DNA of 36,335 nt from Bacteroidota bacterium. GTDB taxonomy: Bacteria; Bacteroidota; Bacteroidia; Bacteroidales; Tenuifilaceae. The stretch spans positions 1 through 36,335 of the forward strand of contig JAEXVC010000209.1 of assembly GCA_023406715.1 (NCBI GenBank). Direction: 5' to 3'. Below the pieces are notes generated by a model. It did no database searches and was not told the DNA's origin. It saw nothing but the letters and a program-made list of their open reading frames with translations. A program made the translations under genes and the position numbers. Shown one piece after another: positions 24,421 through 31,726 of this stretch. Position 1 is the first letter of the stretch. Every line of letters starts with the position of its first letter.

Positions 24421-25221
24421 TTAATAAATCGGCTCTGATGAAAGTTTTGATCTCCTCACTACCTTATTTAATCCATATCTTGTAAGCATTTCTTTAACTT
24501 TGTTTTCAACATATGAATCAGATGTAGGTGGAAGTACAATTTCATCAATTAATAAATCCATATCAACACTTATAAAACGCCCTTTTTCAAATTCTTGTTT
24601 AATCCAAAAATTATCGTCAGTCTCAGCATCTAAAATATTGAATATCAATCTCAATTCTGCTTCATGAGAAAACTCAATTCTTTTATGAACAATTGGAGTT
24701 AGAAAGTTATAGGATTCACAAGGATAATCCGTACCATGAAACCAAATATCTTTATCATAATCTATATATCTAACTTTGCTTAAATAAATGTCTTCTTTTG
24801 TTCTCTCAAACGAGTTAATAATTTTTGCAACTGTTGATTTTATAGCAACTCCTTCATTTGATTTCAAATATAGCCTCCACATGCCATCAGATTCATTTTC
24901 ATTAATGTGCCAACAATTAACAATTGTAGCCCTTTTAAACTTCTTATGAGTATCTGCTAGTGCTTTAACATTTTCTTCTGCTGCTGTTCTATCGAAAGTA
25001 TTACCGTAAAATCTAAAGATTTCTTCCTGAGTTCTTATTCGAGAGTCTGCCTCATTTTTCGGTATTGACCCTTCAAAGGGATCAGAAAAACGATCCACTC
25101 TACAAAAAAAGAATGCATTTCTAATGATTGACGATTCAAATTTGTCTAAACTGATATATCGCCAAGTTGTATCACCTTCATTAGGTTGAATAAATGCAGG
25201 ATGGTCTCTTTCAATTATCAT
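24421..25221 (-). CDS. DUF2971-family protein
   Basis: The protein has 266 residues. It shows the DUF2971 layout: TWRYISLDKFESSIIRNAFFFCRVDRFSDPFEGS at the N-terminus (the 'l-x-S-I-l-n ... f-x-DPFEG' signature). A CWHINENESDGMWRLY segment follows (the 'MW-x-x-Y' core), then GVAIKST, and a KRIEFSHEAELRLIF segment (the 'K-x-x-E-x-E-x-R' core). The conserved acidic and Arg residues suggest an enzyme, but no reaction is established that I know of. DUF2971 genes are often cargo of islands and defence regions. It is cargo of the tRNA-Pro islet, with no partner overlapping it. Confidence 0.8.
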   Translation of the reverse strand: MIIERDHPAFIQPNEGDTTWRYISLDKFESSIIRNAFFFCRVDRFSDPFEGSIPKNEADSRIRTQEEIFRFYGNTFDRTAAEENVKALADTHKKFKRATIVNCWHINENESDGMWRLYLKSNEGVAIKSTVAKIINSFERTKEDIYLSKVRYIDYDKDIWFHGTDYPCESYNFLTPIVHKRIEFSHEAELRLIFNILDAETDDNFWIKQEFEKGRFISVDMDLLIDEIVLPPTSDSYVENKVKEMLTRYGLNKVVRRSKLSSEPIY

Positions 25222-25403
25222 AGTCGAATAGAATATAAAGGAGCAATGCTATAATCAATATTTAGTGTATCTGTCTATGATTTAAATTTATGAGATACAA
25301 ACTGCAAACGACGTTCTCAATAATTAAAGACTAAGTTAAAGGTAATAAAATTCTGCAACTTCAACCCTAATAATTAGAATCATGTGTTAGACACTGTGCA
25401 TTT

Positions 25404-25913
25404 TTACAATATTCTGTTCCAAAAATCAATCACAGCCTCTAAAGTTTTAAAGAAGTCAACTCGACTTCCATCAGTTCGGGTAAAAACGACTCTTGGTTCA
25501 AGGTTATCTTCATCTGCAATTGATGTATAATTCTCCTCGATTTGTTTGAGCGGCAATCCCTTTACATTAAACAAGATGCTCTCTAGTACACCTGGAGAAG
25601 AAACGGACCAATATGTCGCTTTTTGGGGGTTAGTTGATGAATATAAATGCTTATATGCATTTGAAATGCTCCTAATGTCTTTAAAACAACCGTTAGTATT
25701 ATCTGAAATAAATTCTATAAAATCTCCGAGTTTTTTAAATTCTTTTATTTTAGATTTATCATGTTTCATATAATAATTATAGTAATGATCTGCTAAATGC
25801 GAAGCAGAAACAGCAGCGTTAAAAGCATATCTTACACTCCACTTATTACTCTGGCAATCAATATAATTAGCATATACAAAATTTTCAAAATAATTTTCTG
25901 GTGTTGTTCCCAT
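25404..25913 (-). CDS. Unknown islet protein, possibly HEPN-like
   Basis: I do not recognise a named family. The frame is open from a TTG at 25970, but the ATG at 25913 (MGTTPENYFENF, 169 residues) is the better start. The N-terminal half is helical (KWSVRYAFNAAVSASHLADHYYNYYM). The central DIRSISNAYKHLYS segment resembles the 'R-x-x-x-N-x-x-KH' helix of HEPN-like proteins, some of which are RNases, but the R-to-H spacing (seven residues) is longer than the classic Rx4-6H. The C-terminal half is beta-like and ends in a VIDFWNRIL helix. It is the second cargo gene of the islet, on the same strand as the DUF2971 gene but 182 bp away. Confidence 0.55.
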   Translation of the reverse strand: MGTTPENYFENFVYANYIDCQSNKWSVRYAFNAAVSASHLADHYYNYYMKHDKSKIKEFKKLGDFIEFISDNTNGCFKDIRSISNAYKHLYSSTNPQKATYWSVSSPGVLESILFNVKGLPLKQIEENYTSIADEDNLEPRVVFTRTDGSRVDFFKTLEAVIDFWNRIL

Positions 25914-26279
25914 AGCCCGTTTTTTTTGCCTAGTGCCTAACTCTCTTGCATAAAAACTTAAAGTAACCAATCGCTGAATGAAGTTATGATGAAAGATACA
26001 TTAACCTCCCAATAAAGTTAATAAAAGTCAAACAAAATATATAATTTGTTGAAAAGTAAAAGATTAAATTCACCTATTCGGAACTTGGATTTGAGCGAAA
26101 ATTTTCAAAAAAATGTGCGACGTTCGTGCTTCGATTTTATATAATATACTGATTTACAATAGATGTAAAGCGATGGGTCACCCCGACAAAAAAAGAGGCT
26201 TTTAGCCTCTTTTTTCTTTTATACACATTCTTTGGAATCGGAATGATTGCCCGTTCGTCATACAGACTAAAATTATATA
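25914..26279. other. Right end of the tRNA-Pro islet, no gene
   Basis: 366 bp, AT-rich. It contains the right copy of the 13-bp tRNA repeat (26175-26187) and the terminator at 26190-26220. The rest shows no coding frame or structure that I can name. Confidence 0.55.
26190..26220. terminator. Terminator next to the right 13-bp repeat (probably the original tRNA terminator)
   Basis: AAAAAGAGGC (26190-26199), loop TTTTA, GCCTCTTTTT (26205-26214), T-rich tail. It also serves the minus-strand gene ending at 26280. Confidence 0.85.
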
Positions 26280-26966
26280 TTACTTATTCTCGTAAGTTCT
26301 CAAATACACCTTAATCAATTCTGTAATATCGGAACTAAACACGTAGTTCAACTGTTTATCAGCCCAACCATTCTTTAAGGTTTCCCAATTACCGATAATC
26401 TCCTCGTTGGAGCAACCATTACAATCGTTTCCAAGACTAATAAAAATATTTCTTAGTAAGTGTAGCGTTTCTGATTTGGTACTTGTCTCGAAACGAAGAT
26501 TAATCCAACCATCTGGGGAGGTTTGAAGTTTCTTCTTTAGTTTAATGATATTCTGATAAAATCCATTATCGTTTTCGGCCTCGTATTGTTCCAACTTATC
26601 GATATAATCCTTACATATTAGTACAGTATCGGTTCCTTTTTGAGAACTTTCAATATAAGCAGATATTCTCCTCTCCTTCTGTTCCACAGTAGAATCGTTG
26701 AACTGATTAAAGTAGTTGCTCCAAACAGAATCTACAAAGGAATTAGAACCACTTTTATTGTTATTCAGCAATAATGGAACTATTTCCAACAATCCAAAAA
26801 ATACTGACAGAAATATTGCTAACCACATAAAATTTCGGATTGAGCGTAAAAACCCAGGTCTCTCCGTGTCCTTTTCCTGCTCCTTGGAAAGTAAACGGTA
26901 CGAAAGAATAGCAAGCGCCAGCGCGATTCCTATGGCACCATACTTTAGAAAATTGATTAAATCCAT
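26280..26966 (-). CDS. Unknown membrane protein with soluble C-terminal domain
   Basis: The protein has 228 residues and is not recognised. Two N-terminal membrane helices (about 9-26 and 47-67) flank a short charged loop. A soluble domain follows (70-228) with a CNGCS motif (four-residue Cys pair) near 190 and a helical end. The 5' part is homologous to a truncated remnant at 30220-30348 (INFLKYGAIGIA against INFLKNGAIGIA), so the gene has been duplicated locally. It is the first gene to the right of the tRNA-Pro islet. Confidence 0.6.
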   Translation of the reverse strand: MDLINFLKYGAIGIALALAILSYRLLSKEQEKDTERPGFLRSIRNFMWLAIFLSVFFGLLEIVPLLLNNNKSGSNSFVDSVWSNYFNQFNDSTVEQKERRISAYIESSQKGTDTVLICKDYIDKLEQYEAENDNGFYQNIIKLKKKLQTSPDGWINLRFETSTKSETLHLLRNIFISLGNDCNGCSNEEIIGNWETLKNGWADKQLNYVFSSDITELIKVYLRTYENK

Positions 26967-27086
26967 TCTAGAATTGGAATATTAGATTAAGTATTTAAAC
27001 AACATATTGCCCCACTTTACAGAACTAAAGTAGTGAAATTCTTACGAAATTTCCTAACGAAGTAAAACTACTAAAAAAAACACTTT

Positions 27087-27614
27087 TTAAAACGAGTAAT
27101 ATAGTTGAAAACGCAAACTTGGGATTACAACTAAATCGCTAATTTTTGTATCGAACCAAGGCTCAATACTCGCATCCTTTACTCGTTCCTTTTCCATAAG
27201 TGTACGCGATAGGCCTATATCGAAATTTAGCCCAAACTTAGATGAAATATTAAACTCTCGGCCCAGACAAACACTGCCAAAAAGATATTTAGTTTCGGAA
27301 TAGGCTGCATTATCGATTGAGTACGATAGCCCTTGCCGGCAATACCACACCCCACGATTGCTAAGCACAGACACTCCACCAAAGTGATACTGATGATCCA
27401 CAGTAAAGGAGTTGTACTTATACCTGTAGAGCATTAGGGCATTACCATAGTAAAACCCAACCTGATTTTTGGGAGTAATCTGCACTTTGCACCCCAAATG
27501 TATTGACTCAAAAAAACCGCCACCAGTGTTTATGTGAAATGCTGGATAATCCTGTGCAATTACAATTGATACTTTTATAATGAACGCTAGTAATATTAAA
27601 CTTATCTTTTTCAT
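27087..27614 (-). CDS. Small outer-membrane beta-barrel-like protein
   Basis: The protein has 175 residues with a signal peptide (about 1-20, ending VIAQ). Alternating aromatic/hydrophobic strands (VGFYYGNALMLYRY, KFGLNFDIGLSRTL, VVIPSLRFQLYYSF) end with a terminal Phe, which is the usual outer-membrane barrel signal. The length fits an eight-stranded barrel. No function can be given. It is an isolated gene in the flexible region. Confidence 0.6.
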   Translation of the reverse strand: MKKISLILLAFIIKVSIVIAQDYPAFHINTGGGFFESIHLGCKVQITPKNQVGFYYGNALMLYRYKYNSFTVDHQYHFGGVSVLSNRGVWYCRQGLSYSIDNAAYSETKYLFGSVCLGREFNISSKFGLNFDIGLSRTLMEKERVKDASIEPWFDTKISDLVVIPSLRFQLYYSF

Positions 27615-27854
27615 TCGTTCAAAATTTTAAATAGAATCTAATTGGTGAGATGTTAATGGAATAAGTCTTATCGTAAAACTAAGTTAGCAATATTTGATTT
27701 CAAAAGGACCTTAACTCCAAATAATTCACAAACAAAATATTACGCACAAATTGTTCGTCACAAATTACTTGCCATTTATAAGGTTGGATAAAAAACTACT
27801 TGATATTGATTTATTTTAGAGGTCAGCATCAAAAATACACTCACAAACAAGGGT

Positions 27855-27885
27855 AAGTTTGCGTTACAAAAGTGTGCAAGAGTGA
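27855..27885. repeat. 31-bp palindrome-centred repeat, copy A
   Basis: It contains GCGTTACAAA and aligns with copies B-E; the right arm is decayed. Its right end touches the stop codon of the minus-strand gene at 27886. Confidence 0.5.
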
Positions 27886-28368
27886 TTAGCCGTTAGTTTT
27901 TTCTTTTCTGTTTTTCCCTTTGTACTTTTTAGTTTTCTTACAAAAAGGTTTAACAGTCTTTGCCGAATCGGCAATATTAATTTGAGTAGAATCAGTCCTA
28001 ATCGGGTTAAAAGAAGATGTTGTAATATCATTCTTGTTAACAGTCGATTGTGTTCCATCTGAATTAACAATTGTCACCTGATTTTCATTGTTAATTACAG
28101 TTGTATTAGTACCATTTGGATTAATGATTGTGGATGTAGTACCATTGTTAATCACTGTTGAATGTGTACCATTCGGATTAATAATAATGGAAGTAGCGCC
28201 ATTATTTATTAGGGTGGAGTGAGTTCCATCAGGATTAACAATTGTGGATGTAGTGCCATTGTTAATCACTGTAGAATGTGTCCCATCAGGGTTTACTATT
28301 ACTGTTTGTGCATTAGTACTGCAAATAACGAGTAATAATAAAGTTAAAACGGTAAGTGTTTTTTTCAT
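27886..28368 (-). CDS. Secreted repeat protein with 19-residue repeats
   Basis: I choose the ATG at 28368 (160 residues, MKKTLTVLTLL) over the GTG at 28386, because it gives a clean signal peptide ending STNAQ. Residues 23-117 are five repeats of 19 residues of the type IVNPDGTHSTVINNGTTST. A degenerate sixth runs to 136, and a Lys-rich tail (KKTKKYKGKNRKEK) closes the protein. The regular NPDGT / NNG turns suggest a beta-solenoid or beta-roll. The DNA repeats are 57 bp long, so the copy number can vary by slippage. No function is known. Repeat copy A lies directly behind the stop. Confidence 0.7.
   Translation of the reverse strand: MKKTLTVLTLLLLVICSTNAQTVIVNPDGTHSTVINNGTTSTIVNPDGTHSTLINNGATSIIINPNGTHSTVINNGTTSTIINPNGTNTTVINNENQVTIVNSDGTQSTVNKNDITTSSFNPIRTDSTQINIADSAKTVKPFCKKTKKYKGKNRKEKTNG
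27961..28302. repeat. 57-bp tandem repeat (five copies plus one degenerate)
   Basis: Coding tandem repeats inside the secreted repeat protein gene. The unit encodes 19 residues. The first four are the most alike at the DNA level, and the last is strongly diverged. Confidence 0.8.
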
Positions 28369-28530
28369 ATTTTTATTTTTAATCACTATAACTTATTTAT
28401 TCAAATATTATGTAGCAGGTTAATAAATGGTTGCAAATTTGTTTTGTTTGGAGATTGAAACTACATCTTCGTCCAGCCCAAATAAAACAAACAAAAAGCA
28501 TAGAACTTTTCGAACTCCTCAAGGCCAAAA

Positions 28531-28550
28531 CAAACACGCTGTTAGTGGCC
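28531..28550. repeat. Secondary 3'-end box (CAAACACGCTGTTAGTGGCC)
   Basis: It resembles the box at 32774-32794 that follows repeat copy D (CAAACCACCTGTTAGCTGC). Both lie within a few bases of the stop codon of a minus-strand accessory gene. Confidence 0.45.
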
Positions 28551-28560
28551 ATAATTCATA

Positions 28561-29550
28561 TCACTCATCTTCTTTTTTGGGTCTGTATACATTAATCTTA
28601 AAAACAAGTTCAAACATTAATAAGTGTGAGTAATGTAAATCAAAATTTCCATTATTCCAAGTAAAACAAGATGGATAATAATTCAATCCAAGATTGAATC
28701 CGTTTGTAATTTTATAGTAGCCTGATAATGCAACTCCAACATTGTATTGATTAACTGAATATTTCAACGTGTCAATATATTCAGGAAATAGTTCAACAGT
28801 TTCTCTCTCATAATAGAAAGTCTTATTGCCTTGAATTCCTAAATCAATGTGAAGGATTTTAATATCTCTACCGACCTGCAAATTCATGTAAGTTGCAAAT
28901 GACCTATCATAAGAACCTTCATAATCAACGGGTGCAGGAAACGGTAACATAAAATCAGTCATTACTCCAAAAACAGTGTTTATTGAGTATAAATCAGAAA
29001 AATAATATTCAATTCCAGCAGAAATGCCCAAAAACCCAAATGCATTTCCGTATCCATGTCCTTTATTTAAATAAAAATGATTCCCCTCTGGTATGGAGAT
29101 TTTAAAGTTCAACTGGTTTTTAATTGATGGAATCCATTTTTGAGTTTTACTTAGCAACAATTTATCAAATCTATTTCTACCTGCTATGGATACATAATTA
29201 TTCTTGGGGTAAGTAAATCTTTTTGGATTGGTTAAATCAATGGCATATCCAATAACACCGGAACCATTGAAAATATTCCCCAACCAAAATGCAGTTGACA
29301 ATCGGCTATCAAGAATAACATTTTTTATCAACATATCCTTTTTCACAATCAATTCAACGTCAGATTTGGAGCGAACCAAATCTATCTTAGCTGGCGTTAA
29401 ATAACATTCATTTGTGTTTTTAATGCAAACCAATGCAGAATCAACATCAGTATATACATTAATACCAACAGTTTTTTGATGCATTAAAGTTGTACAAGAA
29501 GAAAAAGATAGAATAATAAATTCAAGTAAAACTAATCTGTTAATTGTCAT
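28561..29550 (-). CDS. Lipoprotein with PEGA-like start and beta-barrel-like C-terminal half
   Basis: The better start is the ATG at 29550 (329 residues); the open frame extends to 29637, but that part does not look like a leader. The leader MTINRLVLLEFIILSFSSC ends in a lipobox Cys. Residues 30-75 (GINVYTDVDSALVCIKN...) resemble a PEGA-type carbohydrate-like domain. A hydrophobic stretch (AFWLGNIFNGSGVIGYAIDLTNPK) follows, and the C-terminal half has barrel-like strands. It fits a family of Bacteroidota outer-membrane lipoproteins of unknown role. Confidence 0.6.
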   Translation of the reverse strand: MTINRLVLLEFIILSFSSCTTLMHQKTVGINVYTDVDSALVCIKNTNECYLTPAKIDLVRSKSDVELIVKKDMLIKNVILDSRLSTAFWLGNIFNGSGVIGYAIDLTNPKRFTYPKNNYVSIAGRNRFDKLLLSKTQKWIPSIKNQLNFKISIPEGNHFYLNKGHGYGNAFGFLGISAGIEYYFSDLYSINTVFGVMTDFMLPFPAPVDYEGSYDRSFATYMNLQVGRDIKILHIDLGIQGNKTFYYERETVELFPEYIDTLKYSVNQYNVGVALSGYYKITNGFNLGLNYYPSCFTWNNGNFDLHYSHLLMFELVFKINVYRPKKEDE

Positions 29551-29732
29551 ATCATCTATGTAAAATTTATCAACCTTTACGCTAAGGATAGTTAGTATGA
29601 CTACAAATCCTGTGGCATCATCCCACGTTAAAAACAAACTAAATTACTAAAAATTTTCATACCCGAATCATCCATTTCAGCAGGCTAAAACACGATGGAA
29701 TATATCAAAAGGATGAACTTTAGCAAGGTAAA

Positions 29733-29763
29733 GAAGCATGCGTTACAAACACAAGCCGGTGAG
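29733..29763. repeat. 31-bp palindrome-centred repeat, copy B
   Basis: Core GCGTTACAAAC behind GAAGCAT. It ends one base before the stop codon of the TonB-like gene (29765). Confidence 0.6.
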
Positions 29764-29764
29764 A

Positions 29765-30178
29765 TTAATACAACACAAAACTTATTGGAAATGTCAATTG
29801 TGTTCTAACAGGATAACCGTCCTTTAGACCTGGTTTCCATTTCCTCATTAAATCAATTACATCCATTGCATTCTCGTCAAAACCAGGACATAGTCTTCTA
29901 ATATATTTTTTATTACTTACAGTACCATCCTTCTCAATAATAAACGAAATATAAACTCTTCCAACACAATCAACATCATTAGCAGGATATTTAAGATTTT
30001 CTTTTATAAATTCTTTAATATTCTGAATTTTATAAAGTTTATCATTTACAATTAATACAGGCAATGAGTCAACCAATATATATACCGTTGAATCAGTTAT
30101 GTTGTCAGGTTCTTGAGCATAACCCTTTCCAAAGCAAAATATTAATCCAACAATAAGAATAACCATTCTATGTTTCAT
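29765..30178 (-). CDS. Small secreted TonB C-terminal-domain protein
   Basis: The protein has 137 residues with a signal peptide (about 1-21, ending GYAQ). Residues 58-137 are a TonB C-terminal domain: GRVYISFIIEKDGTVSN, then the 'r-x-x-p-x-x-d-x-x-A' helix (CPGFDENAMDVIDLMRKW), the W-K-P-G motif and VRTQLTFPISF. In full TonB proteins this domain contacts TonB-dependent receptors, but here there is no TM anchor or Pro-rich spacer. It is therefore a soluble periplasmic variant of unknown role. Repeat copy B directly follows the gene. Confidence 0.8.
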   Translation of the reverse strand: MKHRMVILIVGLIFCFGKGYAQEPDNITDSTVYILVDSLPVLIVNDKLYKIQNIKEFIKENLKYPANDVDCVGRVYISFIIEKDGTVSNKKYIRRLCPGFDENAMDVIDLMRKWKPGLKDGYPVRTQLTFPISFVLY

Positions 30179-30225
30179 ATTACACTTGAAGATATAATTG
30201 CTAAAAAATTAAATATTTTTTAAAT

Positions 30226-30256
30226 GAAGTACGCATACATAAGGCGCGCAACAACG
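30226..30256. repeat. 31-bp palindrome-centred repeat, copy C1 (diverged)
   Basis: GAAGTACGCATACATAAG, aligned with the other copies; the central palindrome is broken. It lies 7 bp from copy C2, so the two form a tandem. Confidence 0.4.
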
Positions 30257-30262
30257 ATTAAA

Positions 30263-30293
30263 GAAGCACAAGTTACAAACGCACGCTTGCGAA
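30263..30293. repeat. 31-bp palindrome-centred repeat, copy C2
   Basis: GAAGCACAAGTTACAAACGC, and its right part (CTTGCGAAAG) resembles that of copy E (CTAGCGAAAG). It is fused to the truncated paralogue remnant. Confidence 0.6.
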
Positions 30294-30576
30294 AGGCTAT
30301 TCCTATGGCACCATTCTTAAGAAAATTAATGAAGTCTATTTTACCCATTCTAATTATTAAATTGAAAACATGCTAATTTGTAGCAGGTTGTTGTTGATGA
30401 TTAACCAATAACGATATTTTGAAACCTAAACAAAAGCCTTAAGTTAGCACAATTTGCTTAAATCTTTACAATTAGAAAAATGAATTTTAAATAAGAACAG
30501 AATTACTCCAACTTATCAAACAACTAAACATATGACAGTTATAACCAAACTAACAATAGGTTATAATCTGTAAAGC

Positions 30577-30607
30577 AAAAAACGACGCCAATAATGTAAG
30601 CGTCGTT
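30577..30607 (-). terminator. Terminator of the ECF sigma operon
   Basis: AACGACGC (30581-30588) pairs with GCGTCGTT (30600-30607). On the minus strand a U-run (from the A-run at 30577-30582) follows. It lies 27 bp past the last stop codon of the operon. Confidence 0.75.
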
Positions 30608-30633
30608 CTTAATAAATATAGAAGATTTGAGTG

Positions 30634-31230
30634 TTACTCCCTTCGGATTTCGTCTCTAAGAGCAAGTAAATCCTGCAAATCGTTCATCTCCTTTCGGATA
30701 CCACCTCTAATTTTAACTATCAAAATATAAGCACCAACCACAAAAAACAGGTAGATTCCTACAAACAGGTAAAAGGGTAGGTTATTATAGATTTCTGGTC
30801 CCATTAGAGCAAAACCAATCACGTACAATGCAACTATGGCAATGGTGTATAGGCCATGTATGCGCTTACGCTGTTTAACAAATAGCACTGCTTGTTCTGT
30901 ATTGCGCAAAGCGCTATCTGTGATATCTATGGAATAGGCTCTAATCATGCTAATCACCTCAAGAGCAATGCGAAACGCTAACGATACGAACATAATACCA
31001 AACCCTACGTGACTTAACAAAAAGCGATACCTCATTACAAGAAAATAGTATAACGTAATAATCACAAGGGTAATAGCCAAAATAGTGATATTTAACGCAT
31101 GAGCAACAATTGAACTACGCCTTTTAGCTTTAGCCTTCGATACAATTGCAGGGATATCGACATCGGCTGAGGGAACCTCTGTTTTTGCTTTGTTCCAAAG
31201 CTCTTTTAGATTATCAATCTGCATATTCAT
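30634..31230 (-). CDS. Four-TM protein downstream of the ECF sigma gene, putative anti-sigma
   Basis: The protein has 198 residues. A cytoplasmic N-terminal segment of about 40 residues (NLKELWNKAKTEVPSADVDIPAIVSKAKAKRRSS) is followed by four hydrophobic helices (about 43-66, 73-93, 124-144, 150-172) and a charged C-terminal tail. The gene overlaps the sigma gene by 17 bp, so the products are coupled. Position and topology suggest a membrane anti-sigma, but there is no ZAS zinc motif or FecR domain, so the role is inferred. An in-frame ATG two codons later is an equally good start. Confidence 0.65.
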   Translation of the reverse strand: MNMQIDNLKELWNKAKTEVPSADVDIPAIVSKAKAKRRSSIVAHALNITILAITLVIITLYYFLVMRYRFLLSHVGFGIMFVSLAFRIALEVISMIRAYSIDITDSALRNTEQAVLFVKQRKRIHGLYTIAIVALYVIGFALMGPEIYNNLPFYLFVGIYLFFVVGAYILIVKIRGGIRKEMNDLQDLLALRDEIRRE

Positions 31231-31726
31231 TTTGCATTAATTTTTTAAGTGTTTGCTTAATCCTATGAACCTTTACCCTAACGTTAACCTCACTAATACC
31301 CATTACATCGGCAATTTGGGAATACTCAGCATCGTCGAGCACCATCATTATTATAAGTCTATCAACCTCGGGTAACTGGCTTATGCTTGCATAAAGTGCA
31401 CTTAGCGCAGACTCCTGAACATGGCTAGTGGAGTCATCGTGATGCAGAAGGTCTGCACGTTGCTCAACATCAACACTAACATTTTTTGATTGTTTGTTGT
31501 CCCTTAGACTCTTAAGACAGGTGTTTACCGTTATGCGGTATAGCCATGTTTTGTGAGTCGACTCGCCCTTAAACCTATCCAACGAGTTCCATGTGCTTAT
31601 AAAAACCTCCTGCGAAATATCCTTTGCCCTACTCCTATCGCCATTTACAAACCCCAAACAAAGTTGCATTACCATTTGGTTGTGGGCGGCATAAATCTGG
31701 TTAAAAAGGCTCAGTTTAGCGCTCAT
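31214..31726 (-). CDS. ECF-type RNA polymerase sigma factor
   Basis: The protein has 170 residues. Region 2 (MQLCLGFVNGDRSRAKDISQEVFISTWNSLDRFKGES, then THKTWLYRITVNTCLKSLRD) and region 4 (ISQLPEVDRLIIMMVLDDAEYSQIADVMGISEVNVRVKVHRIKQTLKK) are both complete. The ATG overlaps the stop of the upstream hydrolase gene (TAATG type), and the end overlaps the four-TM gene. So the three genes form one operon: hydrolase, sigma, membrane protein. Its signal and regulon cannot be read from the window. Confidence 0.92.
   Translation of the reverse strand: MSAKLSLFNQIYAAHNQMVMQLCLGFVNGDRSRAKDISQEVFISTWNSLDRFKGESTHKTWLYRITVNTCLKSLRDNKQSKNVSVDVEQRADLLHHDDSTSHVQESALSALYASISQLPEVDRLIIMMVLDDAEYSQIADVMGISEVNVRVKVHRIKQTLKKLMQNEYAD

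Larger units (their letters stand above)
24115..26187. mobile_element. Degenerate integrative islet in tRNA-Pro, bounded by 13-bp direct repeats
   Basis: GGGTCACCCCGAC occurs at the tRNA 3' end (24115-24127) and again at 26175-26187, where no tRNA precedes it. This is the classic product of site-specific integration into a tRNA 3' end. A strong terminator follows the right copy at once, as expected for the original tRNA terminator. The interval carries two genes with no core function (DUF2971 and an unknown protein) and phased short repeats like integrase arm sites. There is no integrase, so it is a remnant or depends on one elsewhere. Confidence 0.65.
30220..30348 (-). pseudogene. Truncated 5' remnant of a paralogue of the 26280-26966 gene
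   Basis: ATG at 30348 opens a 42-codon frame starting MGKIDFINFLKNGAIGIA, nearly the same as the start of the intact gene (MDLINFLKYGAIGIA). After residue 18 it runs straight into repeat copies C2 and C1 and loses all similarity. DNA similarity covers about 30299-30345 only. It marks a local duplication and a deletion or insertion junction at the repeat. Confidence 0.75.

Noticed and set aside
24115..26187. Complete integrative element
   Set aside because: There is no integrase, excisionase or transfer gene between the repeats; it is called a remnant or satellite instead.
27961..28302. CRISPR array
   Set aside because: The repeats are contiguous 57-bp coding units without spacers and keep one reading frame.
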